Shown here in pieces: positions 1 through 10,702 of a stretch of 64,000 bases of DNA. Source of the DNA: Euphorbia lathyris (lineage: Eukaryota; Streptophyta; Magnoliopsida; Malpighiales; Euphorbiaceae); assembly GCF_963576675.1 (NCBI RefSeq), contig NC_088915.1, positions 44,731,501 through 44,795,500 on the forward strand, written 5' to 3'. Every line of letters begins with the position of its first letter. Position 1 is the first letter of the stretch. The notes below the pieces were generated by a model. It worked only from the letters and a program-made list of their open reading frames with translations. It was not told where the DNA came from and ran no database searches. The translations under genes were made by a program, and so were the position numbers.

Positions 1-1074
1 CTCACCCGCCAATACCGGGCTCCTTTTCATCTCCTAACCGAGGAGGAGGCCCAAAATTATGAAACTCTTTACGCGGCCACGGTCAAGGAGCTCCCGTACA
101 TCTCTGATAGCGTGCTTGATCATTATGATCTCGACGCTCCCTTCGAAGCTCGGCTCCGCGCCCTCGGTTGGTACGAGCTCTATTCTACGCACCGGTGGGT
201 GTACCTGTCACTTATGGTGGAGTTCTTCACCACCCTCACCTCCAATGGGGTCCCCGGAGCCGCCCTCTTCAACTTCCGCCTTCACAACCGCCCCTTCTCC
301 ATTGACACTCAATGGCTCCAAAACCATTTCACTCACCAAGCGGAGGCGGGCATCGCCCATTGGCCCGATGGTGTCTCCGCCCAAGACTTTTGGACCTCCA
401 TCACCGGGTCCGAAGATTACGACATCTCCAACCTACATCCGGCTTGCATCCGCGACCCTATCCTCCAACTTCTCCACCGCTTCATCTCATTCTACTTCTC
501 AGGGAAGTCCGAGTCCACCAAGGTCAACAAGCATGAACTGTTGGCCCTCTACTGTTGCGCCAACGGGCTCACTTATGACCTCTCCTACCATGTGGTCGTC
601 CACCTCCGCTCCACGCCCATCCGGAAGTGGGCCAAGCTCGGGTTTGGCCACCTCGTCACCATCTTTGCCCTCACCACTCTCGGCGAAGCCTCCCTTGATC
701 GTCTCCCCAGCCTTTTGCCTCAGCCCATGGAAAAGAACGCCTTTAAGTCTCTTAAGCGTTCAAACTCCGGCCCGGGTGAAACTTCGGGGGCGGCCCACTC
801 TAATGAGGAAGGAGACTCGAACTCGAGCATAGGCCTCAATTTCAGTCCTCCACCCCTCCACGACTTCAACGCTCTTTATGCTCGGTTGGATATTTTGGAG
901 GGCAACCAACATTGTGATCGGGCCCACTTTGACTCACGCTTCGATTCCCTCGACGCTCGCCTCGACGCCTCCGAGGCCCAAAGGCAAGCGGATAGGGCCA
1001 GCTTCGAAGCCTTCACCAACACCTTCTATACCCACTTCAACATCCACGGAAACCCTCCTCCGCCTCAACCATAG
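1..1074 (+). CDS. Env-like (ATHILA ORF1 / putative plant transposon domain) protein, partial
   Basis: The reading frame is open from base 1, so the start codon lies outside the window; about 357 codons are visible, ending in TAG at 1072-1074. From about nt 150 the protein shows the pattern LGW...VEFFTTL...FRLHNRPFSID...W..HF. The same layout is seen in the ORFs at 26129-27345, 31284-32501 and 6106-7591, and it is typical of the accessory ORF found after pol in Athila-like gypsy elements. The last 70 residues are polar with repeated RLD/RFD units, probably a short coiled coil, and end in PPPPQP. No transmembrane segment is evident in the visible part, so env-like describes position rather than a proven envelope function. 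The molecular role is unknown. The GTG at 112 is only an internal codon, and the overlapping open frame at 59-832 is a shadow caused by GC-rich codon use. Confidence 0.7.
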   Translation, partial: LTRQYRAPFHLLTEEEAQNYETLYAATVKELPYISDSVLDHYDLDAPFEARLRALGWYELYSTHRWVYLSLMVEFFTTLTSNGVPGAALFNFRLHNRPFSIDTQWLQNHFTHQAEAGIAHWPDGVSAQDFWTSITGSEDYDISNLHPACIRDPILQLLHRFISFYFSGKSESTKVNKHELLALYCCANGLTYDLSYHVVVHLRSTPIRKWAKLGFGHLVTIFALTTLGEASLDRLPSLLPQPMEKNAFKSLKRSNSGPGETSGAAHSNEEGDSNSSIGLNFSPPPLHDFNALYARLDILEGNQHCDRAHFDSRFDSLDARLDASEAQRQADRASFEAFTNTFYTHFNIHGNPPPPQP

Positions 1075-2886
1075 TTTTCATGTGTTTCGTTTTCCTTTGT
1101 TTTGTATTTTCTTTGTTTCGTTGTTATTTTTGTTATCTTTTTGATGTTTTTAATGTACTTCCCTTTTTTTTATTTAATACATTTATGGTTTACGTTTATG
1201 TTTCGTGTTCATTTTTTTTTTCAATTTCTGTGCTGTAAATAATATTCACGCTGGGCGTACTCCCTTTTACGCCCCGCGTGATCACCATTTTTCATACGTA
1301 ATCCGCCCAGAAACTCAAACACGCAGGGCACCCCTCTTCCTATGCCCCGCGTATTTGAGTCTCTGCCCAAAAAGAGCTCACAACGCACCTCCTACGCGGG
1401 GCGCCCCCCTGGGCACGCCTTGCGTAGGACCAAACCTTTAAAGGATCTAATTTTAATTTCATATCTATTTTTGTTTTTGTTTTTCTCTTCTTTTGCGACG
1501 TCCTTGGAATAGACGTCATTTTAATAATGCGGAGGGCCGTGCAACCCCGCACTCATCGTTTGTTTTGCACTAACAAAAACAAAAATAAATAAAAATCAAA
1601 TAAACAACAAAATAATTGAACTAATTTATCGATTCTGAAATTTTTTCCGACACACTACCTCCCTCAGAAATAAATTAAAAGTTCTGTTATTTGTCCTTAA
1701 AATAAAAAGACGGAACACAAAGGATTGGTTTTAGTGAGAAATTTTAGTCTTAATTTTGAAGTTCTAGAATTTATGCAAAGCCTATGTTTATACTAAACAA
1801 AAGCATTGAGTCCTAACCCACATGTTATCTCCATAATGAAATTTAAAAAGGCAATAAAAACGGGATGTTTGGAAGTTTAGCGAAGACTCGATAGTACACA
1901 ATTTAAACCCGAATCTTTTGTGAGATATTTTTGAGCCTAAAAGAGTTCGTACTAGAACTCTAATTCTTTCACAATTTTTCGAGAGCTTTGACTTCACTCG
2001 ACTCATAGAGTTTGCACCTAATACCGGGTTAAGTACACCTATTTTGGTTAAAATGGCAGTAGATGAGAAAATGAACCCACTTGGTCTAATTCTTCTCTTA
2101 ATTTATTTTTCTCGTTTTTATCAATCTCTAGGAAACCCCCTTTGAGCCTACTAACCGACTTTTCTTGTTAATACCCTTTTAACAATTAACCCTCTTTTTC
2201 CTCTTGTTTAGATACCAACAAAATCAAATCGCACTGGAAATAAGCCAAGGCCTTGATAAATAAGCACCATAAGTTCTCGAAATCGTTTTTGTGCCGCTCT
2301 AAAAACAAAAAGAAAAAGAAGAACATGATAAAGGGCAAAAAGGCATTCTCAAGCTCCACCCGAGCAGTTTCGAGTTATATTTTAGAAACTTACCAAGGCC
2401 AAAATAAAATACGGTGCAATCATCAAAATGGTATTTAAACTCGAGTTTTCAAAAATTAACCACTAAAAAGCCACCCACATTACAACCCCCCTCCGGGTTC
2501 ATTTTTAATGTTGCCTTAGCCATAACATCGGAGGAAAAACCCGGATAAAAATGCAAACTCAAAGTGATCTCGAGTAAGTGCAAAGAAGAGTGCTAAAACA
2601 CCGACCCACCAAAGTTTGAGCGTAAGACTGAAATCCCTTGGTGAGGTACTATCGGGTTCTCAAAAGATAATCAGCCCCCGTTAATATTGCCTATTAATTT
2701 TGATCATGGAGGTTTCAATTAAGTTTTGGCCACTCGATTGTTTGCGTAGGTATTTACCGAAAACTTTGCATAAAACTTTAACTTTGAAATCACGCACTTG
2801 GTAAGACCAACCGACGGTTTGTTTCTCAATAATCTCAATCCCTTATCTTTCGATTTCTTTTACTTGAGGACAAGTGAAACTTTAAA
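1075..2886 (+). other. 3' internal non-coding region of E1
   Basis: Between the env-like stop codon and the polypurine tract there is about 1.8 kb of AT-rich DNA with only short chance ORFs. The part at 1248-1425 holds three pairs of the ACGCGGGGCGT-type motif that recurs in the LTR. I see no RNA gene or conserved coding frame in the rest. Confidence 0.6.
1248..1425. repeat. Three spaced motif pairs (ACGCGGGGCGT family) after the env-like ORF
   Basis: Motif copies begin at 1248, 1269 (inverted), 1321, 1343 (inverted), 1394 and 1415 (inverted). Within each pair the starts are 21-22 bp apart, and successive pairs are 73 bp apart. The same paired motif is found in the E1 LTR. Confidence 0.75.
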
Positions 2887-2899
2887 GTCCGAGGAGGTT
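2887..2899 (+). other. Polypurine tract of E1
   Basis: A purine-rich run (GTCCGAGGAGGTT) lies directly before the TGATA start of the LTR. This is the expected primer site for second-strand DNA synthesis. About 25 bases upstream is TTGAGGACAAGTG, a phrase commonly seen just before Athila-type 3' LTRs. Confidence 0.65.
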
Positions 2900-3137
2900 T
2901 GATAGGGGTATTTTACCCCTATCTTTTAGCGTGATTTACGGTTCAATTTTAGAAGAAATAAATAAGTTTAATTACAAAAATAGAGTGTTTTAATAAAATA
3001 ACGAAATAAAAATAAATTCCGTACTTTCGGTTAATTTTTCGTATTTTTTATTAATATTAGTAAATAAAACGTCAAGCTAACTCGGCTCCCGAGAATTGTA
3101 TTTCAGGTACGAACAAGGAGTGAAAATCCACCACAAT

Positions 3138-3586
3138 ACGCGGGGCGTCTCATTCCTTACGTGGGGCGTGAAACACCAAGTCAGAAATAATTGCCTTATC
3201 CACAGACACCACGTGGGATCTACTCAGCATACGCGAGGCGTACGACATGTGTCAGAAATAATTTGCCTAATCCTGAAAGTCAGACTGCACGGTCTCCCTG
3301 AGTCAACTATCCATACGCGGGACGTACCACCTTACACGCGGGGTGTGTAAGGAAGTTCTTCAATGCAAAAAGCTCAGAGACTCTTTTACGCGGGGCGTGC
3401 TTCAGCTACGCACGGCGTAAAAGACCCAATTCAAGCAATAAAAACTCAGAAACTCAAACACGCGAGGCGAATCCCAGTCTACGCGGGGCGTGTTTGAGAC
3501 AACAAGATCTGGAATTGGTCCACATGCTGGAGATTTCTGACGGAATGGGCAAACACGCGGGGCGTTCCACACCCTACGCGAGGCGT
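3138..3586. repeat. U3 array of paired ACGCGGGGCGT motifs
   Basis: Clear copies start at 3138, 3159, 3231, 3314, 3336, 3388, 3408, 3459, 3481, 3554 and 3576, with a weaker one at 3211. They fall into six pairs with 20-22 bp between starts. The pairs themselves are mostly 71-74 bp apart. The array ends about 80 bp before the TATA box, as a clustered promoter element would. Confidence 0.8.
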
Positions 3587-3666
3587 ATTATGGGATTTCT
3601 GCACAAAATCATGTTCCTCCATGCTTGCACCTTATGGAATTACAATTTTACCCCTAGCTTGATGTG

Positions 3667-3676
3667 TATAAATAAG
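3667..3676 (+). promoter_or_regulatory. TATA box of the E1 LTR
   Basis: TATAAATAAG in the middle of the LTR, preceded by the motif array. This places U3 at about 2900-3700, with transcription expected to start about 30 bp downstream. Confidence 0.6.
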
Positions 3677-4704
3677 AGTGACTAGCACTCATTTCAAACA
3701 CCTTAGACACCTTGTAATATACACCTTCTTGAGATTAAATTCTTGTCATTTGTAGTTCTAGATTTTGTTTTTAGGATTTATATAGCCAAACTCTTCCACC
3801 TTGAGAGCTTGTTCGTTGATTCCGGCATTCCATCAAAGTTCCGCTCCATCTCCGTGCACCAAGCTCGAAAGCTCCACCATCCAAGTCCTAAGAGACGGCT
3901 TTGAGTCCGGTTAGCTAGATCCGAGGGTGGATTCTTCCCTTTACACTTGCTAATTAGCTTGCACTCATCATATGTACTAGGCTTGGTTGTAATTCATATT
4001 TACATTCTCCATATTTATAATTTATGATTCATAATCTTCTTTTCTATATATGTGTTGATGTTTGTTACTTGTTTTGATATTCATAATTGATTATTGTGTA
4101 GGAGAACGCGATTTCCAATGCCATTCGGGTTATCTTTAGGGATTCATATAGGTGTTGCCTTACCGGAAGTGACAAACCGGAAACCGTTGGAATTGACAAG
4201 CCACGGAACTTACGGGCCCTAATTTCTGATCCCGAGCATTAGACACGCCTTGACTACGAACCACGTAGTCTAAGTACTTCACGGGTCGGTCACACTACAC
4301 GTAGTCGTCATTGCAAGAACAAACCATCAACCGTATAAACATTAGAAGTCGTTATTTGTCATATTTATAACTTATCGCACCCACATCATTTCATAGAGTT
4401 TTGTTATATAAATTCGCCTCACCCGTAGTTAGGAGTAGTTTGTAGTTGGTCCCCATATCAACCTCAAAGTATTCACCGCTTAAATAATGTATAAAACCGA
4501 GTAGTTTAATACTTGCAGTTATAAATCCCGTGGATTCGATACCCGGTCTTAACCGGATTATTACTTGATACGACGGGGTACACTTGCCCCTAAGTAGTGA
4601 CGTCTAGTAAAGATAGAGCATTTGGAAAGATCACATCCATAGTCATAACGCACTTATCATACATATTTTTTCGTAGAAAACATTACACTAGACGGCACGC
4701 ATCA

Positions 4705-5541
4705 ATGACTATGGATAATGTAAAGTCACATATAGCGAGACGTTCGTTTTACTTGTACAGGCCGAGTCAACTCCAATTAGATAGGTTAAGTGAAATCTGT
4801 ATTTCAAGTCTTAAGCTATCACCTTGCAAGGATTTAGAGTCGAGTCTTCCACAAGCGATCCTTGGACGTATCTCCCATTTATCGGGAGTGACAAATGCTC
4901 AATCCAATGTATAATTATCCTGCAATTACTTCCTGTGATACCCAATGTCTGCCGTTCACACCCCAGAGTCATCTCTGTTATGGATCGTGTTACAACAGGA
5001 TCAAAGCATCACATTCTGTAATCCAGAATCACTAATTAACATTCCTTTGAGTCTGAGGATTACTTATACCTATTAATACCAATGAGATGAACAGGTGACA
5101 AGGATGAATCTACCCATCCTGTTATCTCAAGTCGGGTCCCCAATCCTAATGAACTCCTTTTCATTGGATCCATGTGACTGTCCAGATATCTATATATATG
5201 AAGCTTGTGAGATCAGCTTTCTGTCTCGACAGAAGACATTGTTACATGCAAGTCTCAGCAGTGATATGTCAATCCTAAACATATTACTTGACTTGGGGTG
5301 GTTTTAAGTTTATTAGTTTATTATAAAGTTTCGTCTCACTTCATGCTTGTATGAACACTTTATAATCACTTTAAACAAACTTATGGATTTCCTTTTATTA
5401 GACTTTATTTAGTTCTTAAAAGGGATTGCCTTTATATAGTTATGAAACCATATCTCATTAAAACAAATGATATAAAAAACACTTCATTTACATTAAGTTT
5501 GTATCCTGGAACAATTGTCTATAGGACACTAAACCCCAACA
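4705..5541 (-). repeat. Truncated copia LTR of the C1 family
   Basis: This stretch aligns base for base, with scattered differences, to the last ~835 bp of the C1 LTRs (from 9854 and the matching place in the 16240-18092 copy). It ends at the same CCCCAACA terminus. The first ~1 kb of the LTR is missing on the left, at the border with E1 flank (4660-4704 unassigned). The CA end abuts copia RNase H codons, so this LTR probably inserted into an older copia element. The short open frames here recur in all three LTR copies only because the LTR is repeated. Confidence 0.85.
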
Positions 5542-5762
5542 AAAGTGCCATTGACTTATCGAAGAATCCAATCCAGAACAGCATGATGAAGCATGTCAGC
5601 ATAAGGCATCACTTCATCAGAGATCATGTACTCAAGGGTGAGATCAAACTGACCTATGTCCCAACGGATGAGCAGCTTGCTGATATCTTCACGAAGCCAC
5701 TAGCTCGTGAGCAGTTCAGCATACTGAGAGAAGCCATCGGTATGTTTAATCCTCTTCAATAA
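5542..5762 (+). pseudogene. E0: C-terminal fragment of a copia RNase H
   Basis: About 73 codons end in TAA at 5760-5762. Recognisable copia RNase H end motifs are SAIDLSKNP, KHVSIRHHFIRDHV and QLADIFTKPL, in the family order. The upstream catalytic part of RNase H and all the rest of pol are missing. The fragment begins where the truncated LTR at 4705-5541 ends. The KxIxxxYVPTDEQLADIFTKPL segment is the usual closing motif of copia pol, so the identification is firm even though the piece is short. Confidence 0.85.
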
Positions 5763-6105
5763 ATTCTATGTGTACTATGCTGAGTGATAAAACTATGTTG
5801 AATGCTTTGTGATGATACTAACTAGACGTTCTAGGGTTTGCACACGTACTAGGGTAGTGACTAGGATGACGTAGGTAATCATGATTAGGGAACCATGCGC
5901 CGTAATTAGCATTAAATGTCAGGATAAAACGCTCTTGAGTGGTTCGAATTCCTACCATTACATTGACCTATCAAATCACTTCCTACCGGCTATAAATAGT
6001 GAAACATTTTTACCCCATTAGTTTTACACTTGAAATTCACACTATTCACTCTCTCTCCCAAATCCCATTCTACTTCTGGAAATCTTCAAGAACTCGAAGA
6101 ACACC
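5763..6105 (+). other. Spacer between copia pol and env-like ORF, with a leader
   Basis: Non-coding. It holds the TATA box at 5991 and a CT-rich stretch (6040-6065) like a plant 5' untranslated region, followed by the ATG at 6106. No LTR border can be placed here. Confidence 0.5.
5991..5999 (+). promoter_or_regulatory. TATA box upstream of the E0 env-like ORF
   Basis: TATAAATAG lies 115 bp before the ATG at 6106 and is followed by a CT-rich leader. It suggests that the downstream ORF had its own promoter and did not depend on the LTR. Confidence 0.5.
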
Positions 6106-7591
6106 ATGTCTCAGGAACGAACTTCTTCCAGCGGAACTGAATCATATGAGGACAGACCCTCATATATTAACCCTTCCTCACCAGAGGAACAATAACTGGA
6201 CTATGAGTACTCCCCTGAGAACCCATCTATTCATGGCCAGCATGATCAAGTCATAGCTGAGGCCAGCATTCTAGAGCAACACGAACATGCTGAGTCTTCT
6301 AGACTGAAGAAGAAGAAGAACAAAGCTCCAAAGGAAAGAACCTTCAGCGCAGCGTATGAGAAAATTGTGGACCCTAAGTTCAACATCTCAAGGTTCTTCT
6401 CACCAGATTTCGTGAAGACCGCTGAGCCCTTTTGTCAGTGGATTACTGACAATGGTTGGGAAACACTCTTTGGACTGCCTGGAACCACTTATCCAGCGCT
6501 AGTCACTGAGTTCTATCATAATCTTATGATTGCTGATGATGACATCGATTACATGGTGACCTCAGTAAAGGGCACTAAGATCTTCATCACCCCAACCTAC
6601 TTGGCTGGATTGCTGAATCTGAAAGCCAAGGGTACAAAGCTGCGAAGAGTAGGAGATGAACAAGACATCAAGTATGACACCAGCTATTGTAAGCCGAAAG
6701 GCTTCGTAGGTGAAGTTTCAGCAACTTCTCTCTCCCAGCCTCAGCATCAGGCTCACTACATCCTGACCAATTGTCTTTTCCCTAAAGTAAACTCCACAAC
6801 TTCTAAAGCAACACGAACATGCTGAGTCTTCTAGACTGAAGAAGAAGAAGAACAAAGCTCCAAAGGAAAGAACCTTCAGCGTAGCGTATGAGAAAATTGT
6901 GGACCCTAAGGTCAACATCTCAAGGTTCTTCTCACCAGATTTCTTGAAGACCGCTGAGCCCTTTTGTCAGTGGATTACTGACAATGGTTGGGAAACACTC
7001 TTTGGACTGCCTGGAACCACTTATCCAGCGCTAGTCACTGAGTTCTATCATAATCTTATGATTGCTGATGATGACATCGATTACATGGTGACCTCAGTAA
7101 AGGGCACTAAGATCTTCATCACCCCAACCTACTTGGCTGGATTGCTGAATCTGAAAGCCAAGGGTACAAAGCTGCGAAGAGTAGGAGATGAACAAGACAT
7201 CAAGTATGACACCGGCTATTGTAAGTCGAAAGGCTTCGTAGGTGAAGTTTCAGTAACTTCTCTCTCCCAGCCTCAGCGTCAGGCTCACTACATCCTGACC
7301 AATTGTCTTTTCCCTAAAGTAAACTCCACAACATCTGCCTCAAACTTTGAGCAATGTTTTATTTGGCATATGCTAGAAAAGAAACCCTTGAACATGCTTG
7401 TCTTTCTGATCGGCACGTTTCAATGGAGCACTAGACAACTCAGGATGGGCTCACTGATAACAGCCATCCTTGCTGACCACCAAGTGAGCTTTGACAAGGA
7501 AGTCAGTCACATCAAGACTGAGATCACGGCTAAGATTCTCAACAGTCTCAAGCACAGCATCCCTCAAGTACCCAAGAACCAGAAAGGTGAG
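6106..7591 (+). pseudogene. E0 env-like protein with putative plant transposon domain, broken
   Basis: The ATG at 6106 starts MSQERTSSSGTESYEDRPSY. The frame stops at TAA 6193-6195 but continues beyond it with the same character: acidic and Ser-rich, a KKKKNK basic patch, then FSPDF...CQWITDNGWETLFGLPG...LVTEFYHNL. The NGW...LVTEFYHNL pattern matches the accessory-ORF domain seen elsewhere in this window. A 532-bp tandem duplication (6270-7334) repeats most of the domain, and because 532 is not a multiple of three the second copy is out of frame. After the second copy the protein continues with an Ala/Leu-rich helical part to 7591. There the G1 LTR (TGATAAG) has inserted and supplies a stop. 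Copia elements of the SIRE/Maximus type carry an extra ORF at this position; whether this is one of them is inference. Confidence 0.7.
6270..7334 (+). repeat. 532-bp tandem duplication inside the env-like ORF
   Basis: Copy 1 (about 6270-6802) and copy 2 (about 6803-7334) differ at only a handful of bases, for example CATCAGG versus CGTCAGG. The phrase ACGAACATGCTGAG starts at 6281 and again at 6813. The near identity means the duplication is much younger than the ORF. Confidence 0.95.
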
Positions 7592-8836
7592 TGATAAGTA
7601 CCCAAAATGGCAAGTTTACTAGGTCCTTTTTATGGTTATTCCCTCTTTTATGTGTCATTTTGGGACCTTTTTACTTGTTTTATTGCATAAGTGCTTTCAG
7701 GGATCAAATTGGAGAAAAGAAGGCTTGGAAGGCTGTTTTGGACCTTTTTCACTCAAAGTTCAGCTTTACGGTCGCCACTAGTTTAGTCTTGCCTAAGACT
7801 AAGGGGGTCGACTTATTCAAATCGCCAAGTCAGCAGAATCAGAAACTAACTTATCTCCATAGTCTCAACAACATATTTTGAACGAAGGAAATCCCTGAAA
7901 TCAAGGAAGGAACTCAGATTATTGAAGATTTTTGTAATCAACACTATAAAGGAACTCCACCATTGTCTTTGGGGGATACTTTTGAATTGACAATTTTATT
8001 TTCCTTGTTAGGGTTTTTGTAAGCTTTAGCATCATTTTCCATTTTTACTTTACATTCACCATTTTTGTCTTTGTAAGCTATCATAATCGATTCATGACTA
8101 TGCGTAGCTAATTTCCTCCATCGATTAAGGGATTAATCAAAGGCTAGCATTATTTCCAATTGTGAGATTGTTGATCTTAAATTCAGTAATCTAATTTTAT
8201 GTGATCTGTTTACATATTTATCAATCTATGAAATCAGACCTTCAATGAAAGTTTAGGCTACAGTTCGGCCGGGCTTCGGCTTTTTCATTCATTGAAACAA
8301 CGTTAGGCTATAGGATTTGTAATCATCTGAAATCCTAACTATGTTCAAGCGCATAAACGTGTGATTTGGTTTAAATCGGAAACGCTAAGAATTCGGTTAA
8401 CTTAGATTGGGTCCTTCTAACCCCTAATGCTTTCGACAGATTAAATTCTAAGCACGAAGCTAGAACTGTATGGCCGAATAGGGGCTTATCTTTAGGTGCT
8501 CTAAGATTTGCTTTACAATTAAGGAAGGATTAGGGCGGGAATGAATGAGGAACGATTATAACCAATCCAGATCATGTCAATTATGATATTTTCCCACTTT
8601 CAATGATCAACGAGGAAATAATTGTTATGCCTGCGGATCTCCCTTGATCGAAATTCCATCATATAAGAATCACCAAATATAATTTCATTTCAATTTAGCA
8701 AAACTTATTCCAGGATAACCACCAAACAATCATTTCCCCCAATTTATATTAATTAGATTTAGTTATATATATAATCGATCAGTATTAATCCTTCGGGTAC
8801 GATCTTTACTTACCATTTCTACAAACCAGTAGTTCG
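7592..8836 (+). repeat. G1 5' LTR, first part
   Basis: Starts TGATAAGTACCC, directly after the broken E0 ORF, and runs to the C1 insertion. It holds a perfect 8-bp inverted repeat with a 4-base loop at about 7785-7804 (TTAGTCTT, GCCT, AAGACTAA). I see no clear TATA box. The 3' copy is outside the window, so the left border rests on the TGATA terminus and on the break in the E0 ORF. Confidence 0.7.
8832..8836. repeat. Target-site duplication of C1, left copy (GTTCG)
   Basis: GTTCG stands directly before the TGTTGG terminus of C1 and is repeated at 18093-18097 after its CCAACA end. Confidence 0.95.
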
Positions 8837-10688
8837 TGTTGGAAATTAGGCTAAGGTATAGCAGCGGAAATATACAAATTTTAACCTATTTCCATTAACC
8901 CTAGGATCCGTTAATCGTTATTTCATATAAAGAGGGATAAGAAGAATTACCTTTTGATGATCAATCTACCGTTGTTAATGAAGTGCCCACAACTCTTATC
9001 CGAGTTCCCAAGCACAGAATAAAACACATGAAGATTAAGTTAGAATCAACCGTTGAATAGAAACCAAAGTAGATTTTCTCTAATTAATCAACACAAGATC
9101 AGGGATAAAAGAAATAGATGAAATCAATTGATCGGAAGGAAGCCGTAGAAAATCTCGTCCTCGAACTGGGGGTCGAAAATTCTCTCTCTAGCACTATAGG
9201 GGATTTCGAAAATCACTCTAGGGTTAGCCTTAATGTGTTAGCCGAAATTCCCATAGGGGGGTATTTATAATCTCTTGTATCTAATCCCTAGTTAGATAGA
9301 ATTAGGTTACTGAATAGGAATTCAATTCGGAATAGAATTCCTAATTATTATCTCATTATATATCTAATATATTAAGGATAATAATAACCTTATTGGATAA
9401 TAATAGGAGTATTATAATCTAATTAAAACTCCTAACTTATTTATCTCTTAATTAATTTAATTCATAATCCTAATCTAATTAGAATTAATAAAATCAAATT
9501 AATTATTCATGTATTTTACTACATGAATTTCGACCCTCTATGGTCCATGGGCCTTATTAGGCTCAATTGGGCTCCCATCAATTAATTAACATCTATCTCT
9601 CTTTTAGGTTCCAAGTCTTATGTGTGACCCATTAGGTTCCTATTACTTCTGGCCGTATGCAACTATTAAATTAATTTTCAAAGAATTATATTTAATCTTT
9701 GCATAACGGAATGATGTACAGAGTATGTGATTAGCAAGTCCGTAATCATTCCCCCAGAGCCATAAGAAGACAGGTTGATTCTGTCATTAACCTTTCCGTA
9801 TTAGTTACAGTATAATTCGATCCTTTATCAAATACATCCTTGAACTGAATCTTATGACTATGGATGATGTCAAGTCACATATAGCGAGACGTTCGTTTTA
9901 CTTGTACAGGCCGAGTCAACTCAAATAGATAGGTTAAGTGAAATCTGTATTTCAAGTCTTAAGCTATCACCTTGCAAGGATTTAGAGTCGAGTCTTCCAC
10001 AAGCGATCCTTGGATGTATCTCCCATTTATCGGGAGTGATAAATGCTCAATCCAATATATAACGATCCCGCAATCACTTCCTGTGATACCCAACATCTAC
10101 TATTCACACCCTAGAGTCATCTCTGTTAAGGACCGTGTTACACCAGAGTCAAAGCGTCACATTCCGTAATCCAGAATACCAATTAATATTCCTTTGAGTC
10201 TGAGGATTAGTTATACCTATTAATACCAATGAGATGACATGTGACAAGGATGAATCTACCCATCCTGTTATCTCAAATCGGATCCCCAATCCTAATGAAC
10301 TACTTTTCATCGGATCCATGTAACTGTCCAGATATCTGTATATATGAAGCTTGTGAGATCAGCTTTCTGTCGGACAGAAGACATTGTTACATGCAAGTCT
10401 CAACAGTGATATATCAATCCTAAACATATCACTTGACTTGGGGTGGTTTTAAGTTTATTAGTTTATCAAAAAGTTTAGTCTCACTTCATGCATGTATGAA
10501 CACTTTATGATCACTTTAAACAAACTTACGGATTTCCTTTTATTAGACTGTATTTAGTGCTTTAAAAGGGATTGTCTTTATATAGTTATAAAACATATAT
10601 CTCATTAAAACAAATGATATAAAGAACACTTCATTTACATTAAGTTTGTATCCTAGAACAATTGTCTATAGGACACTAAACCCCAATA
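8837..10688 (-). repeat. C1 3' LTR
   Basis: Matches 16240-18092 along its whole length. The inner end reads CCCCAATA instead of CCCCAACA, so the terminal dinucleotide is mutated here. On the - strand the TATA box CTATATAAAG lies at about 10576-10585. Confidence 0.95.
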
Positions 10689-10699
10689 TACTCCCACTT
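10689..10699 (-). other. Polypurine tract of C1
   Basis: On the - strand AAGTGGGAGTA directly precedes the 3' LTR. It is the standard copia purine tract, AAGTGGGAG. Confidence 0.85.
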
Positions 10700-10702
10700 G
10701 GA

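Larger units (their letters stand above)
1..4659 (+). mobile_element. E1: 3' part of a Ty3/gypsy (Athila-like) LTR retrotransposon
   Basis: The order on the + strand is env-like ORF (to 1074), long non-coding region, purine-rich tract (2887-2899), then an LTR starting TGATA at 2900. The LTR has a TATA box at 3667 and probably ends TATCA at 4659. The gag-pol part and the 5' LTR lie outside the window, so no target-site duplication can be checked. The LTR end was placed by the TGATA/TATCA terminal match and by resemblance to Athila-type LTR ends. It is uncertain by some tens of bases. Confidence 0.75.
2900..4659 (+). repeat. E1 3' LTR
   Basis: Starts TGATAGGGG after the polypurine tract. It carries the motif array at 3138-3586 and the TATA box at 3667. 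Near the right end it has the phrase GTGGATTCGATACCCGG at about 4510, which is typical near the end of Athila-like LTRs. The end at 4659 (TATCA) is the best terminal match to TGATA. There is no second copy in the window to confirm the borders. Confidence 0.6.

Noticed and set aside
59..832. Ser/Pro/Thr-rich open frame
   Set aside because: Shadow of the env-like frame (1-1074) in GC-rich codons; the latter has the family motifs.
2900..4659. Target-site duplication for E1
   Set aside because: The left end is outside the window, so it cannot be tested.
4597..4914. 105-codon ORF across the E1 LTR end and the copia LTR
   Set aside because: Crosses an element border; no motif.
7584..7592. Splice donor (AAGGTGAGT) at the end of the E0 ORF
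   Set aside because: The GT is E0 sequence, but the match runs across the junction with the G1 LTR start at 7592, so it is probably fortuitous.
9972..10423. Two small ORFs (65 and 60 codons) seen at 4824-5307, 9972-10423 and 17375-17827
   Set aside because: They recur only because the C1-family LTR recurs, lie antisense to the element, and have no start context.
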